From assembly GCF_023897015.1 (NCBI RefSeq), contig NZ_JAMHFY010000017.1:53373-117372 (forward strand): a stretch of DNA of 64,000 nt, in the 5' to 3' direction. Shown here one piece after another: positions 27,225 to 37,857 of this stretch. The notes below the pieces were generated by a model. That model was not told the origin of the DNA. It worked only from the letters and a program-made list of their open reading frames with translations, and did no database searches. The DNA is from Desulfosporosinus nitroreducens (GTDB lineage Bacteria > Bacillota > Desulfitobacteriia > Desulfitobacteriales > Desulfitobacteriaceae). The first letter of the stretch is position 1, and each line of letters begins with the position of its first letter. Both the position numbers and the translations under genes were made by a program.

Positions 27225-27523
27225 GCCCTTTTCCGTCCTTTATTGATAACTCTATTGATAGAATATGTGGCCGGGCTTTTGAAGGTGCAGGAATCATGAA
27301 GGGTGAAATATCGCTAAACTAGCAAAGATTATCTCTTGACGAGGTAGTCTTTTGCTTTTAATTATATGGTATTATTATCCTTGAGAGTAAGAACTTTGAA
27401 TATTTAAAACATTGGTTGAAACATAGGGATAAGCAAAGAAAAGGAACCAATCAAACAAAATAAAGGATTGAAGTGTAATCTGGAGTAGTTGTGGAAAAAA
27501 CCAAAAAATAGGGGGGCTGTTAC
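27225..27523. other. Intergenic region with one hairpin
   Basis: No gene seen. A 15 bp stem with G-U pairs, AGCAAAGATTATCTC against GAGGTAGTCTTTTGCT (27320-27356), could serve as a terminator; TTGACG at 27336-27341 with TAATTA 17 bp downstream is a weak promoter candidate for the next gene. Confidence 0.4.
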
Positions 27524-28207
27524 TTGAACTGTATTGTAATGAAAAATATTCCATTTGACTTAGACTTTGAAGATTTACTTAACAGATTGCGTATCAAAAA
27601 AGGGACTGAATATGAAAAACGGATAGAAGAACTTGTCCATGAGGCCGAAAAAAATGCAAATCTTAAGGTTCTATATAAGTTATCATACATAGAAGATAAA
27701 AAGGATGATACGGTTGTTATTGATGGTGTAAAGTTTTCCAGTCGTATCTTAAGAGTCAATTTGGATAACGTTAACAGGGTGTTCCCATATGTTGCTACCT
27801 GTGGGCATGAATTAGAGAATTGGTCAAAAGGCTTCCCAGATATGCTGGAAATGTTTTGGCTGGATACAATTAAGGAATTAGCGTTGAGATCGGCAAGGAC
27901 TGCTCTTACAAAGGAGTTAAAGGATAAATTTGAACTGGATAAAATGGCCAATATGAATCCAGGTTCTTTAGAAGAGTGGCCCATTAGTCAACAAAAGGAA
28001 CTTTTTCAACTCTTTGACGGTCATGAGAAATTAATTGGGGTGGAACTTAAGTCTAGTTTTCTGATGACACCTATTAAATCAGTATCAGGCATATTTTTTT
28101 CAACAGAATCTAACTATGAGAATTGTATGCTATGTCCTAGAGGAACCTGTCCTGGAAGAAAGGCTCCCTATGATGAAAAACTATATACTAAGAAGTATGC
28201 ATTATAA
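27524..28207 (+). CDS. Cobalamin-dependent methionine synthase activation-domain-like protein
   Basis: TTG 27524 is preferred because GGGGGG lies eight bases upstream; ATG 27539 has no site. The 227-residue protein matches the stand-alone MetH activation-like family of anaerobes: YVATCGHELENW, NPGSLEEWPISQQKELFQLF, IGVELKSSFLMTPIKSVSGI FF and a C-terminal Cys motif CMLCPRGTCPGRKAPYD. Such proteins are thought to reactivate corrinoid enzymes by binding AdoMet. No corrinoid methyltransferase is adjacent here. Confidence 0.75.
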   Translation: MNCIVMKNIPFDLDFEDLLNRLRIKKGTEYEKRIEELVHEAEKNANLKVLYKLSYIEDKKDDTVVIDGVKFSSRILRVNLDNVNRVFPYVATCGHELENWSKGFPDMLEMFWLDTIKELALRSARTALTKELKDKFELDKMANMNPGSLEEWPISQQKELFQLFDGHEKLIGVELKSSFLMTPIKSVSGIFFSTESNYENCMLCPRGTCPGRKAPYDEKLYTKKYAL

Positions 28208-28225
28208 TAACGTCTATTTGACAGG

Positions 28226-28860
<635 letters not shown>

Positions 28861-28940
28861 TGATTAAGGGTGAATATCATTGTGTAAAAAATGCCATTAA
28901 CTATTGACAGTCACACAGGTTGAAGGTTTTATGATTTTTT

Positions 28941-28974
28941 TAACTCTCAGAATAAATCTGGGAGTTTTTTGTTA
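28941..28974 (+). terminator. Intrinsic terminator
   Basis: AACTCTCAGA / TCTGGGAGTT stem (one non-Watson-Crick pair) followed by tttttt, just upstream of the arsR promoter. Confidence 0.6.
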
Positions 28975-28984
28975 GTTCTATTCA

Positions 28985-29056
28985 TTGACAAGAATAAAAT
29001 CACCTCGTATAATTATTATATTAGGAATTGCTAATATAATAATTATACGAGGTGAT
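28985..29056 (+). promoter_or_regulatory. ArsR-type promoter inside a 26+26 bp perfect inverted repeat
   Basis: TTGACA (28985-28990), 17 bp, TATAAT (29008-29013). The inverted repeat has arms 28999-29024 and 29031-29056, identical when complemented, with loop GAATTG. The left arm contains the -10 box, the right arm contains the ribosome site GAGGTGAT three to four bases before ATG 29060. A repressor bound here would block transcription, and the right arm paired with any readthrough transcript would hide the ribosome site. Confidence 0.9.
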
Positions 29057-29059
29057 AAA

Positions 29060-29374
29060 ATGTCAAATATGGGGAACCAACTTATATCAAATGTATTCAA
29101 AGCTTTGGCTCATCCTACGAGAATTCAAATAGTGAAGTTATTAAGAAATGGTGAACTGTGTGTATGTGATATACTACCTAATCTTGATTCTGAACAATCC
29201 AATACCTCTCAGCATCTTACAGTGTTAAAAAATCAAGGTATTGTTGAAAGCAGAAAAGACGGATCGAAGGTTATATACTCAATTAAAAACAAGGAAGTTT
29301 ACGAAATGATTGACCTTGTTGAAGCAATTATTCTTCGTCAAATAGAGGAAACAAAGACTTCATTATCTAAATAA
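29060..29374 (+). CDS. ArsR/SmtB-family repressor
   Basis: ATG 29060 follows GAGGTGAT. The 104-residue protein has the ArsR winged helix: NVFKALAHPTRIQIVKLLRN G, ELCVCDILPNL with a CVC pair like the metalloid site of ArsR, SNTSQHLTVLKNQGIVESRK DG and VIYSIKNKEV. The Cys-x-Cys in the alpha-3 position suggests a thiophilic inducer such as As(III), Sb(III) or a soft metal; thiol-redox sensing is possible. It heads the operon with the permease 17 bp downstream and sits behind its own large operator. Confidence 0.9.
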   Translation: MSNMGNQLISNVFKALAHPTRIQIVKLLRNGELCVCDILPNLDSEQSNTSQHLTVLKNQGIVESRKDGSKVIYSIKNKEVYEMIDLVEAIILRQIEETKTSLSK

Positions 29375-29391
29375 ATCAGGGAGATGATCAT

Positions 29392-30396
29392 TTGTTTATT
29401 TTTGAGTGGTTAAATAATCAATTACTTAGAATGGAGTGGCTTTATAATTTAGTAAAGCTTTTGGTAGAAAAGGTTTTTGGTTTAAGCATCCAGGATCGCT
29501 TAGGTGGAAGCATTCATTTCTATATTTATGACGTCATAAAAATCTTCATATTGCTTTCAGTCTTAATCTTTACAATTTCATATATCCAAAGCTTTTTTCC
29601 GCCGGAGAGAACTAGAAAAATACTGGGTAGATATAAGGGAGTTTCAGCAAATATATTAGGTGCTTTACTTGGAACGGTTACACCATTTTGTTCCTGCTCT
29701 TCTATTCCATTGTTTATAGGCTTTACCAGTGCAGGTCTGCCGATTGGTGTGACATTTTCGTTTTTAATATCGTCTCCTCTTGTCGATTTAGCCTCAGTTA
29801 TTTTACTTGCCAGTATCTTTAACTGGAAAATTGCCATAGCCTATGTCGTTGTTGGGATTGTCCTTGCAGTTATTGGAGGTACCATCATTAGTAAAGCAAA
29901 ACTTGAAAAGTATGTAGAATCCTTTGTATTTGGCAATAAAGTACTTGAGGTGGATCAAGAAGAGCTGACGACTGGTGAAAGAATGGAATATGCCAGAGAT
30001 CAGGTCTTAGAGATTATTAAAAAAGTTTGGCTATATATTCTCATCGGTGTTGGAATAGGGGCAGCCATCCATAATTGGATTCCAGAAAACATCATATCAG
30101 CAGTTCTTGGCCAGGATAAATGGTATTCGGTTTTGTTAGCTACCCTTGTGGGTGTGCCAATGTATGCAGATATCTTCGGAACCTTGCCCATAGCTGAGGC
30201 CTTAGTATTAAAAGGGGTAGGAATTGGAACTGCCTTATCCTTCATGATGGCTGTAACAGCACTTTCACTGCCCTCCATGATCTTGCTAAAGAAAGTAGTG
30301 AAGCTGAGACTTTTAGCGATCTTTGCAGGGATTGTTACTCTGGGAATTCTAATCATTGGATACTTCTTCAATGCCTTTGGCTATCTATTGATGTAG
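29392..30396 (+). CDS. DUF318/ArsP-type permease
   Basis: TTG 29392 has GGGAGATGA upstream. The 334-residue protein has about eight to nine helices in two halves. The first half carries TPFCSCSSIPLFIGFTSAGL (Cys100, Cys102) and FSFLISSPLVDLASVILL; the second carries VPMYADIFGTLPIAEALVLK G. This is the PF03773 permease family that includes the ArsP trivalent organoarsenical exporter. The CSC pair matches the thiol theme of the operon. Substrate is inferred, not shown. Confidence 0.88.
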   Translation: MFIFEWLNNQLLRMEWLYNLVKLLVEKVFGLSIQDRLGGSIHFYIYDVIKIFILLSVLIFTISYIQSFFPPERTRKILGRYKGVSANILGALLGTVTPFCSCSSIPLFIGFTSAGLPIGVTFSFLISSPLVDLASVILLASIFNWKIAIAYVVVGIVLAVIGGTIISKAKLEKYVESFVFGNKVLEVDQEELTTGERMEYARDQVLEIIKKVWLYILIGVGIGAAIHNWIPENIISAVLGQDKWYSVLLATLVGVPMYADIFGTLPIAEALVLKGVGIGTALSFMMAVTALSLPSMILLKKVVKLRLLAIFAGIVTLGILIIGYFFNAFGYLLM

Positions 30397-30433
30397 GCTA
30401 AACATCATATTTAAGGAAGGAGGTCTAGTTTTA

Positions 30434-30697
30434 ATGTCAAAAACTTGGTATCCGGTTATCGACGATGAAAAGTGCATTGAGTGTGGTGCCTGTACGGACA
30501 AATGTAAACACGGTGTGTATGATCTCCAAAAACTACCTACTCCGGTTGTAATAATTCCTGAAAATTGCATTCAAGGGTGTCATGGATGCGGAAAGCTTTG
30601 CCCAGTGGAAGCTATTAGTTATGTGGGTGAGCACGGAGAGAAGGGAGGGGATTTAATTTGTTCCTGGGGAGATGATAATGGAGGATGCTGTAAATGA
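30434..30697 (+). CDS. Ferredoxin-like protein, two 4Fe-4S sites
   Basis: ATG 30434 follows AAGGAGG. The 87-residue protein has CIECGACTDKCKHG (Cys14, 17, 20, 24) and CIQGCHGCGKLCPVEA (Cys45, 49, 52, 56, an unusual C-x3-C-x2-C-x3-C spacing), plus a C-terminal GGCCK. It probably carries electrons inside the cell. It ends by a 4-base overlap with the membrane thioredoxin gene, a strong sign of joint function. Confidence 0.88.
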   Translation: MSKTWYPVIDDEKCIECGACTDKCKHGVYDLQKLPTPVVIIPENCIQGCHGCGKLCPVEAISYVGEHGEKGGDLICSWGDDNGGCCK

Positions 30698-31233
30698 GTG
30701 ATGAGAATACCACGAAATCTAAAAGTATAGCGCTTAAACTTATAATACCAGTGCTGCTTGTTTGTGTTGTAGCCGGGATATGGGCCGTTAAAAATAGCAA
30801 AAAAGACACTGAACTACCAGGTACTGAAAACCCTGACTTTGCTTTGCATGTAACTGAAGTGTTAGATCTTGGAAAACTGAAATCCTATGGACTCCCTATC
30901 GTGATTGATTTTGGAGCTGACTCTTGTATTCCCTGCAAAGAAATGGCTCCAGTATTAAAAGGATTAAATGAAGAGCTTCAAGGAAAAGCAATCATTAAGT
31001 TTGTCGATGTCTGGAAGTATCAGGCACTGGCTGAAGGTTACCCAATCAGTCTGATACCGACCCAGATATTTATTGATGTCAAAGGGAATCCTTTCAATCC
31101 AAAAGATCCCGAGGCTATGCAGATGAAGCTTTATTCTCTGAGGGATTCGAAGGAGCATGTCTTTACAGCTCATGAAGGAGGGATGACCAAAGAACAATTA
31201 ATGAGTGTTTTAAAGGAAATGGGGTTGAAATAA
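30694..31233 (+). CDS. Membrane-anchored thioredoxin-fold protein
   Basis: The 179-residue protein has one N-terminal anchor (residues 13-32) and an outer thioredoxin domain with the active site DSCIPCKEM (Cys78, Cys81) and the cis-Pro region LIPTQIFIDVKG. The ATGA overlap with the ferredoxin and the TAATG overlap with ccdA give tight coupling. It is the natural redox partner of the CcdA protein next to it. Confidence 0.88.
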   Translation: MSDENTTKSKSIALKLIIPVLLVCVVAGIWAVKNSKKDTELPGTENPDFALHVTEVLDLGKLKSYGLPIVIDFGADSCIPCKEMAPVLKGLNEELQGKAIIKFVDVWKYQALAEGYPISLIPTQIFIDVKGNPFNPKDPEAMQMKLYSLRDSKEHVFTAHEGGMTKEQLMSVLKEMGLK

Positions 31234-31934
31234 TGGATTTTATAACCAACCAGTGGCTTGAAACTATTTCAGCAACTATTTTCACCAATCTATGGTTGGC
31301 ACCGTTTTTGGCCTTACTGGCAGGGGTACTTACTTCACTTACTCCGTGTGCGCTGACAAGTGTACCCCTTGTCATAGGATATGTAGGAGGTACAGGACAA
31401 AGAGATGCCAAAAAAGCCTTTTGGCTGTCGGTCGTATTTTCTGCGGGTATGGCTGTCACATTTACCATTTTAGGGACAGTTGCTTCTCTGCTGGGCAGGC
31501 TAATGCAAGGAACCGGCTCCTGGTGGTATATACTGCTGGGTATACTTATGCTTTTAATGGCTCTACAAACATGGGAGATCTTTAACTTTATCCCTTCTTC
31601 CCATGCTATAAGTAAAAGTACTAAACGTGGCTTTACGGGAGCATTTTTTGCTGGAGTTTTAGGTGGTTTTTTTTCATCTCCCTGTGCAACACCAGTTTTG
31701 GTTGTATTACTTGCTATGGTTGCCAAAGAGGGAAGCTTGTTGCTGGGAATATTACTATTGTTGCTTTACTCTTTAGGCCATAGTTTCCTGGTGTTGATTG
31801 CCGGAACATCTGTGAGTTTTGTACATAAGCTTTCATCAAATAAGAAATATGGCGGTGCAAGTAAATTTCTAAGAGTTGTTATGGGCACATTTATTGTGTT
31901 AATTGCCTTTTATATGTTTTATTTAGGATTCTAA
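31233..31934 (+). CDS. ccdA: CcdA/DsbD-type transmembrane thiol carrier
   Basis: The 233-residue protein has six predicted helices and the two CcdA cysteines: SLTPCALTSVPLV (Cys39) and FSSPCATPVLVVLL (Cys151). CcdA proteins pass electrons from cytoplasmic thioredoxin through the membrane to outer thiol proteins. The start ATG 31233 shares a base with the preceding stop. Confidence 0.9.
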   Translation: MDFITNQWLETISATIFTNLWLAPFLALLAGVLTSLTPCALTSVPLVIGYVGGTGQRDAKKAFWLSVVFSAGMAVTFTILGTVASLLGRLMQGTGSWWYILLGILMLLMALQTWEIFNFIPSSHAISKSTKRGFTGAFFAGVLGGFFSSPCATPVLVVLLAMVAKEGSLLLGILLLLLYSLGHSFLVLIAGTSVSFVHKLSSNKKYGGASKFLRVVMGTFIVLIAFYMFYLGF

Positions 31935-31959
31935 TAAAATAGTTAGGGAGTGGATTAAT

Positions 31960-32199
31960 ATGATCATCAAAATTTTAGGTTCTGGATGTAAAAACTGTGA
32001 GACTTTGAAAGAAAATACCGAGAAAACATTAAAAGAGACAGGCATAGAAGCGGAAATAATTAAAGTCAACGATCTTAAGGATGTTATGGCCTATGGGGTA
32101 ATGTCGACCCCTGCTTTAGTCATTGATGAGAAGGTGGTCTCCGTTGGCAAGGTATTGAAACCGAAGGAAATAGCAAAGATTCTTGAAACTTATAAGTAA
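31960..32199 (+). CDS. Small thioredoxin (MTH895 type)
   Basis: ATG 31960 follows AGGGAGTG. The 79-residue protein starts MIIKILGSGCKNCETLKENT with active-site Cys10 and Cys13 and has the cis-Pro motif MSTPALVIDEKVV. It is the cytoplasmic single-domain thioredoxin often found with DUF318 permeases. The 290 bp that follow (32200-32488) hold no gene I can support; one frame (FSLPLKRFIKKRVVNEMRNR) might be a transposase tail but is too short to call. Confidence 0.88.
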   Translation: MIIKILGSGCKNCETLKENTEKTLKETGIEAEIIKVNDLKDVMAYGVMSTPALVIDEKVVSVGKVLKPKEIAKILETYK

Positions 32200-32488
32200 G
32201 ATTGAGGAGATTCCTATTAATACTCACGATGGGAATGGCTGCTGACAAAAAATGAGGCGGTTTGCTGTGAGTACTTGTACTTGTACAAACTGTGTTTGGG
32301 TGGAATTCAGTCTACCCCTCAAAAGGTTTATTAAAAAACGGGTTGTCAACGAAATGAGGAATCGTCTACAAACGCTGAAATAGAATCGTGCTTATAAGTT
32401 ATGGTAGCAGTTTACTAAAGATTATTTAGATAAATCCAGAAAATAATAAGGAAAGTAAGAGACGAAATCATATTCAGGAGGAAGAGGT

Positions 32489-32818
32489 ATGATCGAGATT
32501 GAGGTGTTTGGAATTCGAGACGAGGAACCGACAGGGGTTTGTAGTTGTGGCGGTTCCTGCGGTTCAAGTTCTCAAAAAACTATGGGGGAAATGTTCGAGG
32601 AATTAAAACGCTTTATATCACAAAGTGATTTGGTTAAAAAAGTAGAGGTGCGATTCCTTGATGTACTTGAAGATGACTTGAGTGACTATGACACTGCCCA
32701 CATGATGTTCAAAACGGGATATGCCTTACCTTTGGTCGCGATAGAGGGAAAGGTATGCTTTAACGGTGGTATTAGCAATTCCAAGATTTATGAAGAAATC
32801 AGAACTATGGTGGTTTGA
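32489..32818 (+). CDS. Thioredoxin-fold-like protein with CSCxxxC motif
   Basis: ATG 32489 has CAGGAGGAAGAGG upstream. The 109-residue protein begins IEIEVFG, then TGVCSCGGSCGSS (Cys18, 20, 24), a helical part (MFEELKRFISQSDLVKKVEV RFLDV) and GYALPLVAIEGKVCFNGGIS, reminiscent of a cis-Pro region. The shape recalls ArsD-type or glutaredoxin-like metallochaperones, but I cannot place the family. Close position to the thioredoxin operon suggests a linked role with thiophilic metal or sulfur. Confidence 0.6.
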   Translation: MIEIEVFGIRDEEPTGVCSCGGSCGSSSQKTMGEMFEELKRFISQSDLVKKVEVRFLDVLEDDLSDYDTAHMMFKTGYALPLVAIEGKVCFNGGISNSKIYEEIRTMVV

Positions 32819-32984
32819 TTAACTATTTTTGAATTAGTACTAAAAGGGCAAATAAGGGACAGGGATAAATCATTTTAAAATTTTAAAATGCCTATCTGTT
32901 TTGCCGGACAGTTGAATCGATCATTGTTTTAATGACGGAGTTACTTTAAGTTATGAACGAACCTTGAAGAAAGGGTGTTGTAAC

Positions 32985-33221
32985 ATGAAGACATGTCAGT
33001 GCTGCGGTTTAGGTATCGAAGAAGACAAAGATGTTATAAGCTGTTTTAAGTACAAAACTTTAAGCAATTGCCAAGAGGAGAAAACTAACTGCCTATATTT
33101 TATCGAAAAAATCATTGAGGACGGCGAATCTCTGCCTCCTATACAGCACCTTATTTTAGTAGAACAAGAATTAGGAAAGCGAAAAATGAAAGTAAGTATC
33201 AATAATGGTTTGAGACTGTAA
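32985..33221 (+). CDS. Small Cys-rich protein
   Basis: ATG 32985 follows AAGGGTG. The 78 residues contain MKTCQCCGLGIEEDKDVISC (Cys4, 6, 7, 20) and two more Cys in SNCQEEKTNC, then a helical Cys-free half. This could be a small zinc or metal-binding protein. Family not recognised. Confidence 0.55.
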   Translation: MKTCQCCGLGIEEDKDVISCFKYKTLSNCQEEKTNCLYFIEKIIEDGESLPPIQHLILVEQELGKRKMKVSINNGLRL

Positions 33222-33292
33222 CAGTTCTAACTTCAAATGATGGACTAGGGAAGTTTTTTTTCGAATAGTCAACCATCTATTTTTTGACCCAA

Positions 33293-33343
33293 ACGAAAAG
33301 CCTATCATTCCGCAATTAGGAATAATAGGCTTTTCGTTTGGGT
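33293..33343 (+). terminator. Very long terminator-like hairpin
   Basis: CCCAAACGAAAAGCCTAT near 33293 pairs with ATAGGCTTTTCGTTTGGG near 33326-33343; an inner CATTCC/GGAATA segment extends the stem. It closes the thiol-operon region and lies directly against the molybdoenzyme remnant. Confidence 0.65.
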
Positions 33344-33537
33344 TTGCCGGTCCAGCGGATTGTACTGGTAAATTACTGACCGATGAAGAAGATGGTTTTC
33401 CCTTTAGCTTGATTACCTATCGCCCAATTCACCATACCAAGCCTAGAACAGCTGGAAACTATTGGTTGTTAGCACTAGAGAAAGAAAACAGCGTAATGAT
33501 GAATGCCGTTGATGGGGAAAAGCCTCGCGCACATTAA
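33343..33537 (+). pseudogene. C-terminal remnant of a molybdopterin oxidoreductase
   Basis: The frame 33343-33537 reads FPFSLITYRPIHHTKPRTAG NYWLLALEKENSVMMNAVDG EKP, then TAA. This is the typical cofactor-binding C-terminal segment of DMSO-reductase-family catalytic subunits. All the rest of such a gene (about 2.2 kb) is absent and the fragment begins at the hairpin, so it is a truncation product. The sequence to 33688 holds no other gene. Confidence 0.6.
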
Positions 33538-33688
33538 ATATACCTCGCTCTCACGGAAGTTGGGGGCTTTTTTAAAATATGTATGAAGGGGGAGAGGGGT
33601 AGACTCTCCCTTACTTCGTTTATTCACAAAGATTTAAAAGGTATTTTTAGAAGATAACTGCTAACCGAAGTGTTGCTTATCTCTGATA

Positions 33689-33814
33689 TTAATACCATCT
33701 GTAGGGATATGGTGCATAAGCATAGTAATATGAGGATGGGTAATAGAGCGGTCTCGATACAGCAGCCCCTAAACCAAAACCAAGAGCAAAGGGAAGTACT
33801 CCAAAGCCAAACAT
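33689..33814 (-). CDS. Small Tyr/Gly-rich protein
   Basis: ATG 33814 follows AAGGAGTTGATC. The 41 residues are MFGFGVLPFALGFGLGAAVS followed by a Tyr/Pro-rich end (YYPSSYYYAYAPYPYRWY). Short Gly/aromatic proteins of this type are common in spore formers and are usually linked to the spore surface. It lies in a row with two further tiny genes on the same strand. Confidence 0.6.
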   Translation of the reverse strand: MFGFGVLPFALGFGLGAAVSRPLYYPSSYYYAYAPYPYRWY

Positions 33815-33959
33815 AACGATCAACTCCTTCTAGATAGAATATTACATAATATGGTAAAGAACAGATCTTCTGCACGTATAGTCGCTGCCCATTTCACTAA
33901 GCATAAATAGAACTGGCTACCACCCTTTTGGATGATAGCCAGTGGTTAAGAAAATTATT

Positions 33960-34097
33960 TTAGAAAATAACCCCTAAAGCGATAAGAATTAAAATAGCAA
34001 TCGCGATAATTCCTGCACCCAAGCCACTGCCACCATATGCAGCAACTGGGGCGACAGGGGCTGGACAACATGCTCCACCATAACCCATTCCGTACAT
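33960..34097 (-). CDS. YjcZ-like small membrane protein
   Basis: ATG 34097 follows AAGGGGG. 45 residues: MYGMGYGGACCPAPVAPVAA, then a hydrophobic C-terminal helix (GIIAIAILILIALGVIF). The Gly-rich start plus C-terminal helix is the YjcZ layout found in sporulating Firmicutes. Confidence 0.65.
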   Translation of the reverse strand: MYGMGYGGACCPAPVAPVAAYGGSGLGAGIIAIAILILIALGVIF

Positions 34098-34118
34098 TAA
34101 TTATTTCCCCCTTCTAAA

Positions 34119-34232
34119 TTAGAATACGATTCCCATTGCAATAAGCAGAAGAATAATAACTACTACCACAGCGATACCTGGTAGAAAGTTAGGGCCACAA
34201 GCACCATCAACACCTACTCCACCGAATGACAT
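34119..34232 (-). CDS. YjcZ-like small membrane protein
   Basis: ATG 34232 is chosen over 34238 because AAGGAGG is eight bases upstream. 37 residues: MSFGGVGVDGACGPNFLPG and a hydrophobic helix (IAVVVVIILLLIAMGIVF). Both this and its neighbour end in nearly the same residues, indicating duplication. 34233-34579 upstream holds no gene I can support. Confidence 0.65.
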   Translation of the reverse strand: MSFGGVGVDGACGPNFLPGIAVVVVIILLLIAMGIVF

Positions 34233-34579
34233 ATGCATTTCCTCCTTTGTAAGAGATAGTACATTGCATAATATGCACAAAAGGTAGAATATGGTACCGT
34301 ATGTAATCATTGGATATAATTTAACAACCCATTTTAATGAATCCTGGATAAAAATATGAATTCGTAAATATTTTTGTGGAGAAGTAGGTTCAAGTTTGAT
34401 CGCTTGAACACATACTCTTTTTCGATAAAAACCCTTACCTATATACGATTGATATGTCCTAGAACTTGAATATCCAAATATGAGCATATATGCCTAGAAA
34501 GGTATTCTAATGAAATTCCAGTGTCACCCATGAACTGAAATCTCATTCCCGCGTCATTATAAACTCAAATTCAGAGCAT

Positions 34580-34605
34580 AAAAAAATCCCCCGGTGATCG
34601 GGGGA
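34580..34605 (-). terminator. Intrinsic terminator of katG
   Basis: On the minus strand TCCCCCG / CGGGGGA stem (34587-34605) is followed by a run of seven T (34580-34586). Confidence 0.85.
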
Positions 34606-34696
34606 AGGATGCTTGCAAATATTACAGTTTGCAGAGGAATGTCAACTCAAGTTGGCAGATCATTCAAAAGACAACAAAGTCGTTTTATGCTACGAT

Positions 34697-36904
<2,208 letters not shown>

Positions 36905-37086
36905 TCATATTATAAAGTCATTGAAGTGTTGCATATCTGGATTATCAAGGGAAGGATAGAGATCTTCGACGAAAGGAGAAAAAACTTCCCGACCTTGACA
37001 ACGATGCCTTAAACATAATGGTATAGCTTACAATGTGTGAAAAAAATAATTTGTTTTATCTTCTTCACTCACAAGTTGAATATGTC

Positions 37087-37152
37087 ATATAATGAATTAA
37101 ATTAATAATAAATAGTCTAATATTGTAATTATTATAATTTGATTCATTATAT
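37087..37152 (-). promoter_or_regulatory. Upstream control region of katG with PerR-like box
   Basis: TTGTAATTATTATAA at 37123-37137 differs by one base from the PerR consensus TTATAATNATTATAA. It lies within an 11 bp perfect inverted repeat, ATATAATGAAT (37087-37097) and ATTCATTATAT (37142-37152). The region is almost pure A/T, so chance matches are more likely than usual, but peroxide control of katG fits. Confidence 0.6.
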
Positions 37153-37260
37153 AATATGATAACGCGGATGACAATAAAAAAATAATGCGCCTAAGTCCGT
37201 AAGGGTTCGCATACTCACCCAACATTAAGATATTTATGTCAGACACAGAAATAGCTTTCT

Positions 37261-37512
37261 ATGATAGTTTATCTACCATGGAAAGCTATTTGGCATCCTT
37301 TATTTACTCTTATTTTTAGCTTTTTCATATATGACGTTAAAAATAGTTACCTGTATTCCATCCTATGCCTATCCTTGGTCATGATTCTCGAAGGTTTTAA
37401 TATCGAAGTGCCGACAATGTTATCGCCGATCGTGACCATGATGATCATTGCTTTCTTCTTACTGAAATCCGTGGGCCCATGCCAAAAAACTAGCTGCTTA
37501 AAAACTACTTAA
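37261..37512 (+). CDS. Possible small membrane protein
   Basis: An 83-residue reading frame with three hydrophobic stretches (HPLFTLIFSFFIYDV; LYSILCLSLVMILEG; LSPIVTMMIIAFFLLKS). There is no good ribosome site before ATG 37261, and a 9 bp hairpin (ATAGCTTTC/GAAAGCTAT, 37251-37289) covers the start. It may be the remainder of a longer gene. Confidence 0.3.
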   Translation: MIVYLPWKAIWHPLFTLIFSFFIYDVKNSYLYSILCLSLVMILEGFNIEVPTMLSPIVTMMIIAFFLLKSVGPCQKTSCLKTT

Positions 37513-37575
37513 ACTTGGAGTAAGTGGTAGTGGCAAGGCAAAAGGAGGAGGGATATTGAGCTAAAGCTGGCAGGG

Positions 37576-37616
37576 AAATGCCCCTAGAGGAAGAAATTCC
37601 TTTAGGGGCATTTTTT
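37576..37616 (+). terminator. Intrinsic terminator
   Basis: AAATGCCCCTA and TAGGGGCATTT pair, with an inner GGAA/TTCC, followed by ttttttc. Confidence 0.8.
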
Positions 37617-37638
37617 CAATACTCTTGAAATACTTCTA

Positions 37639-37857
37639 AGTCAATTCCTGTCTCCTGCCTTTAATCAGCGCCAGGATGAATAGGGAGGAAGTATTTATAA
37701 TCGTTCACGTATACATCTCGATATTATTCAAGCGATACAAAGAACCGTTGGGCATGACTATCCTATCCTGGTAAAACTCAACTTTCAGGATTTTATTGAA
37801 AATGGCTTGAGTCTGGACGATTCTCTTCAGGTTGCCCAGTTCCACATTTTCCCTTAA
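37639..37857 (+). pseudogene. Middle fragment of an old-yellow-enzyme-type reductase gene
   Basis: The frame reads SQFLSPAFNQRQDE, TAG at 37681-37683 (in place of Tyr in the DEYGG motif), then GGSIYNRSRIHLDIIQAIQR TVGHDYPILVKLNFQDFIEN GLSLDDSLQVAQ. This is the central barrel segment of NADH:flavin oxidoreductases. Start and end of the gene are missing. The N-terminal part of a similar gene lies at 43330. Between 37858 and 38225 I see no further gene. Confidence 0.7.

Noticed and set aside
32200..32488. Possible transposase C-terminus (FSLPLKRFIKKRVVNEMRNR)
   Set aside because: Too short and no inverted repeats or other insertion-sequence parts are visible.
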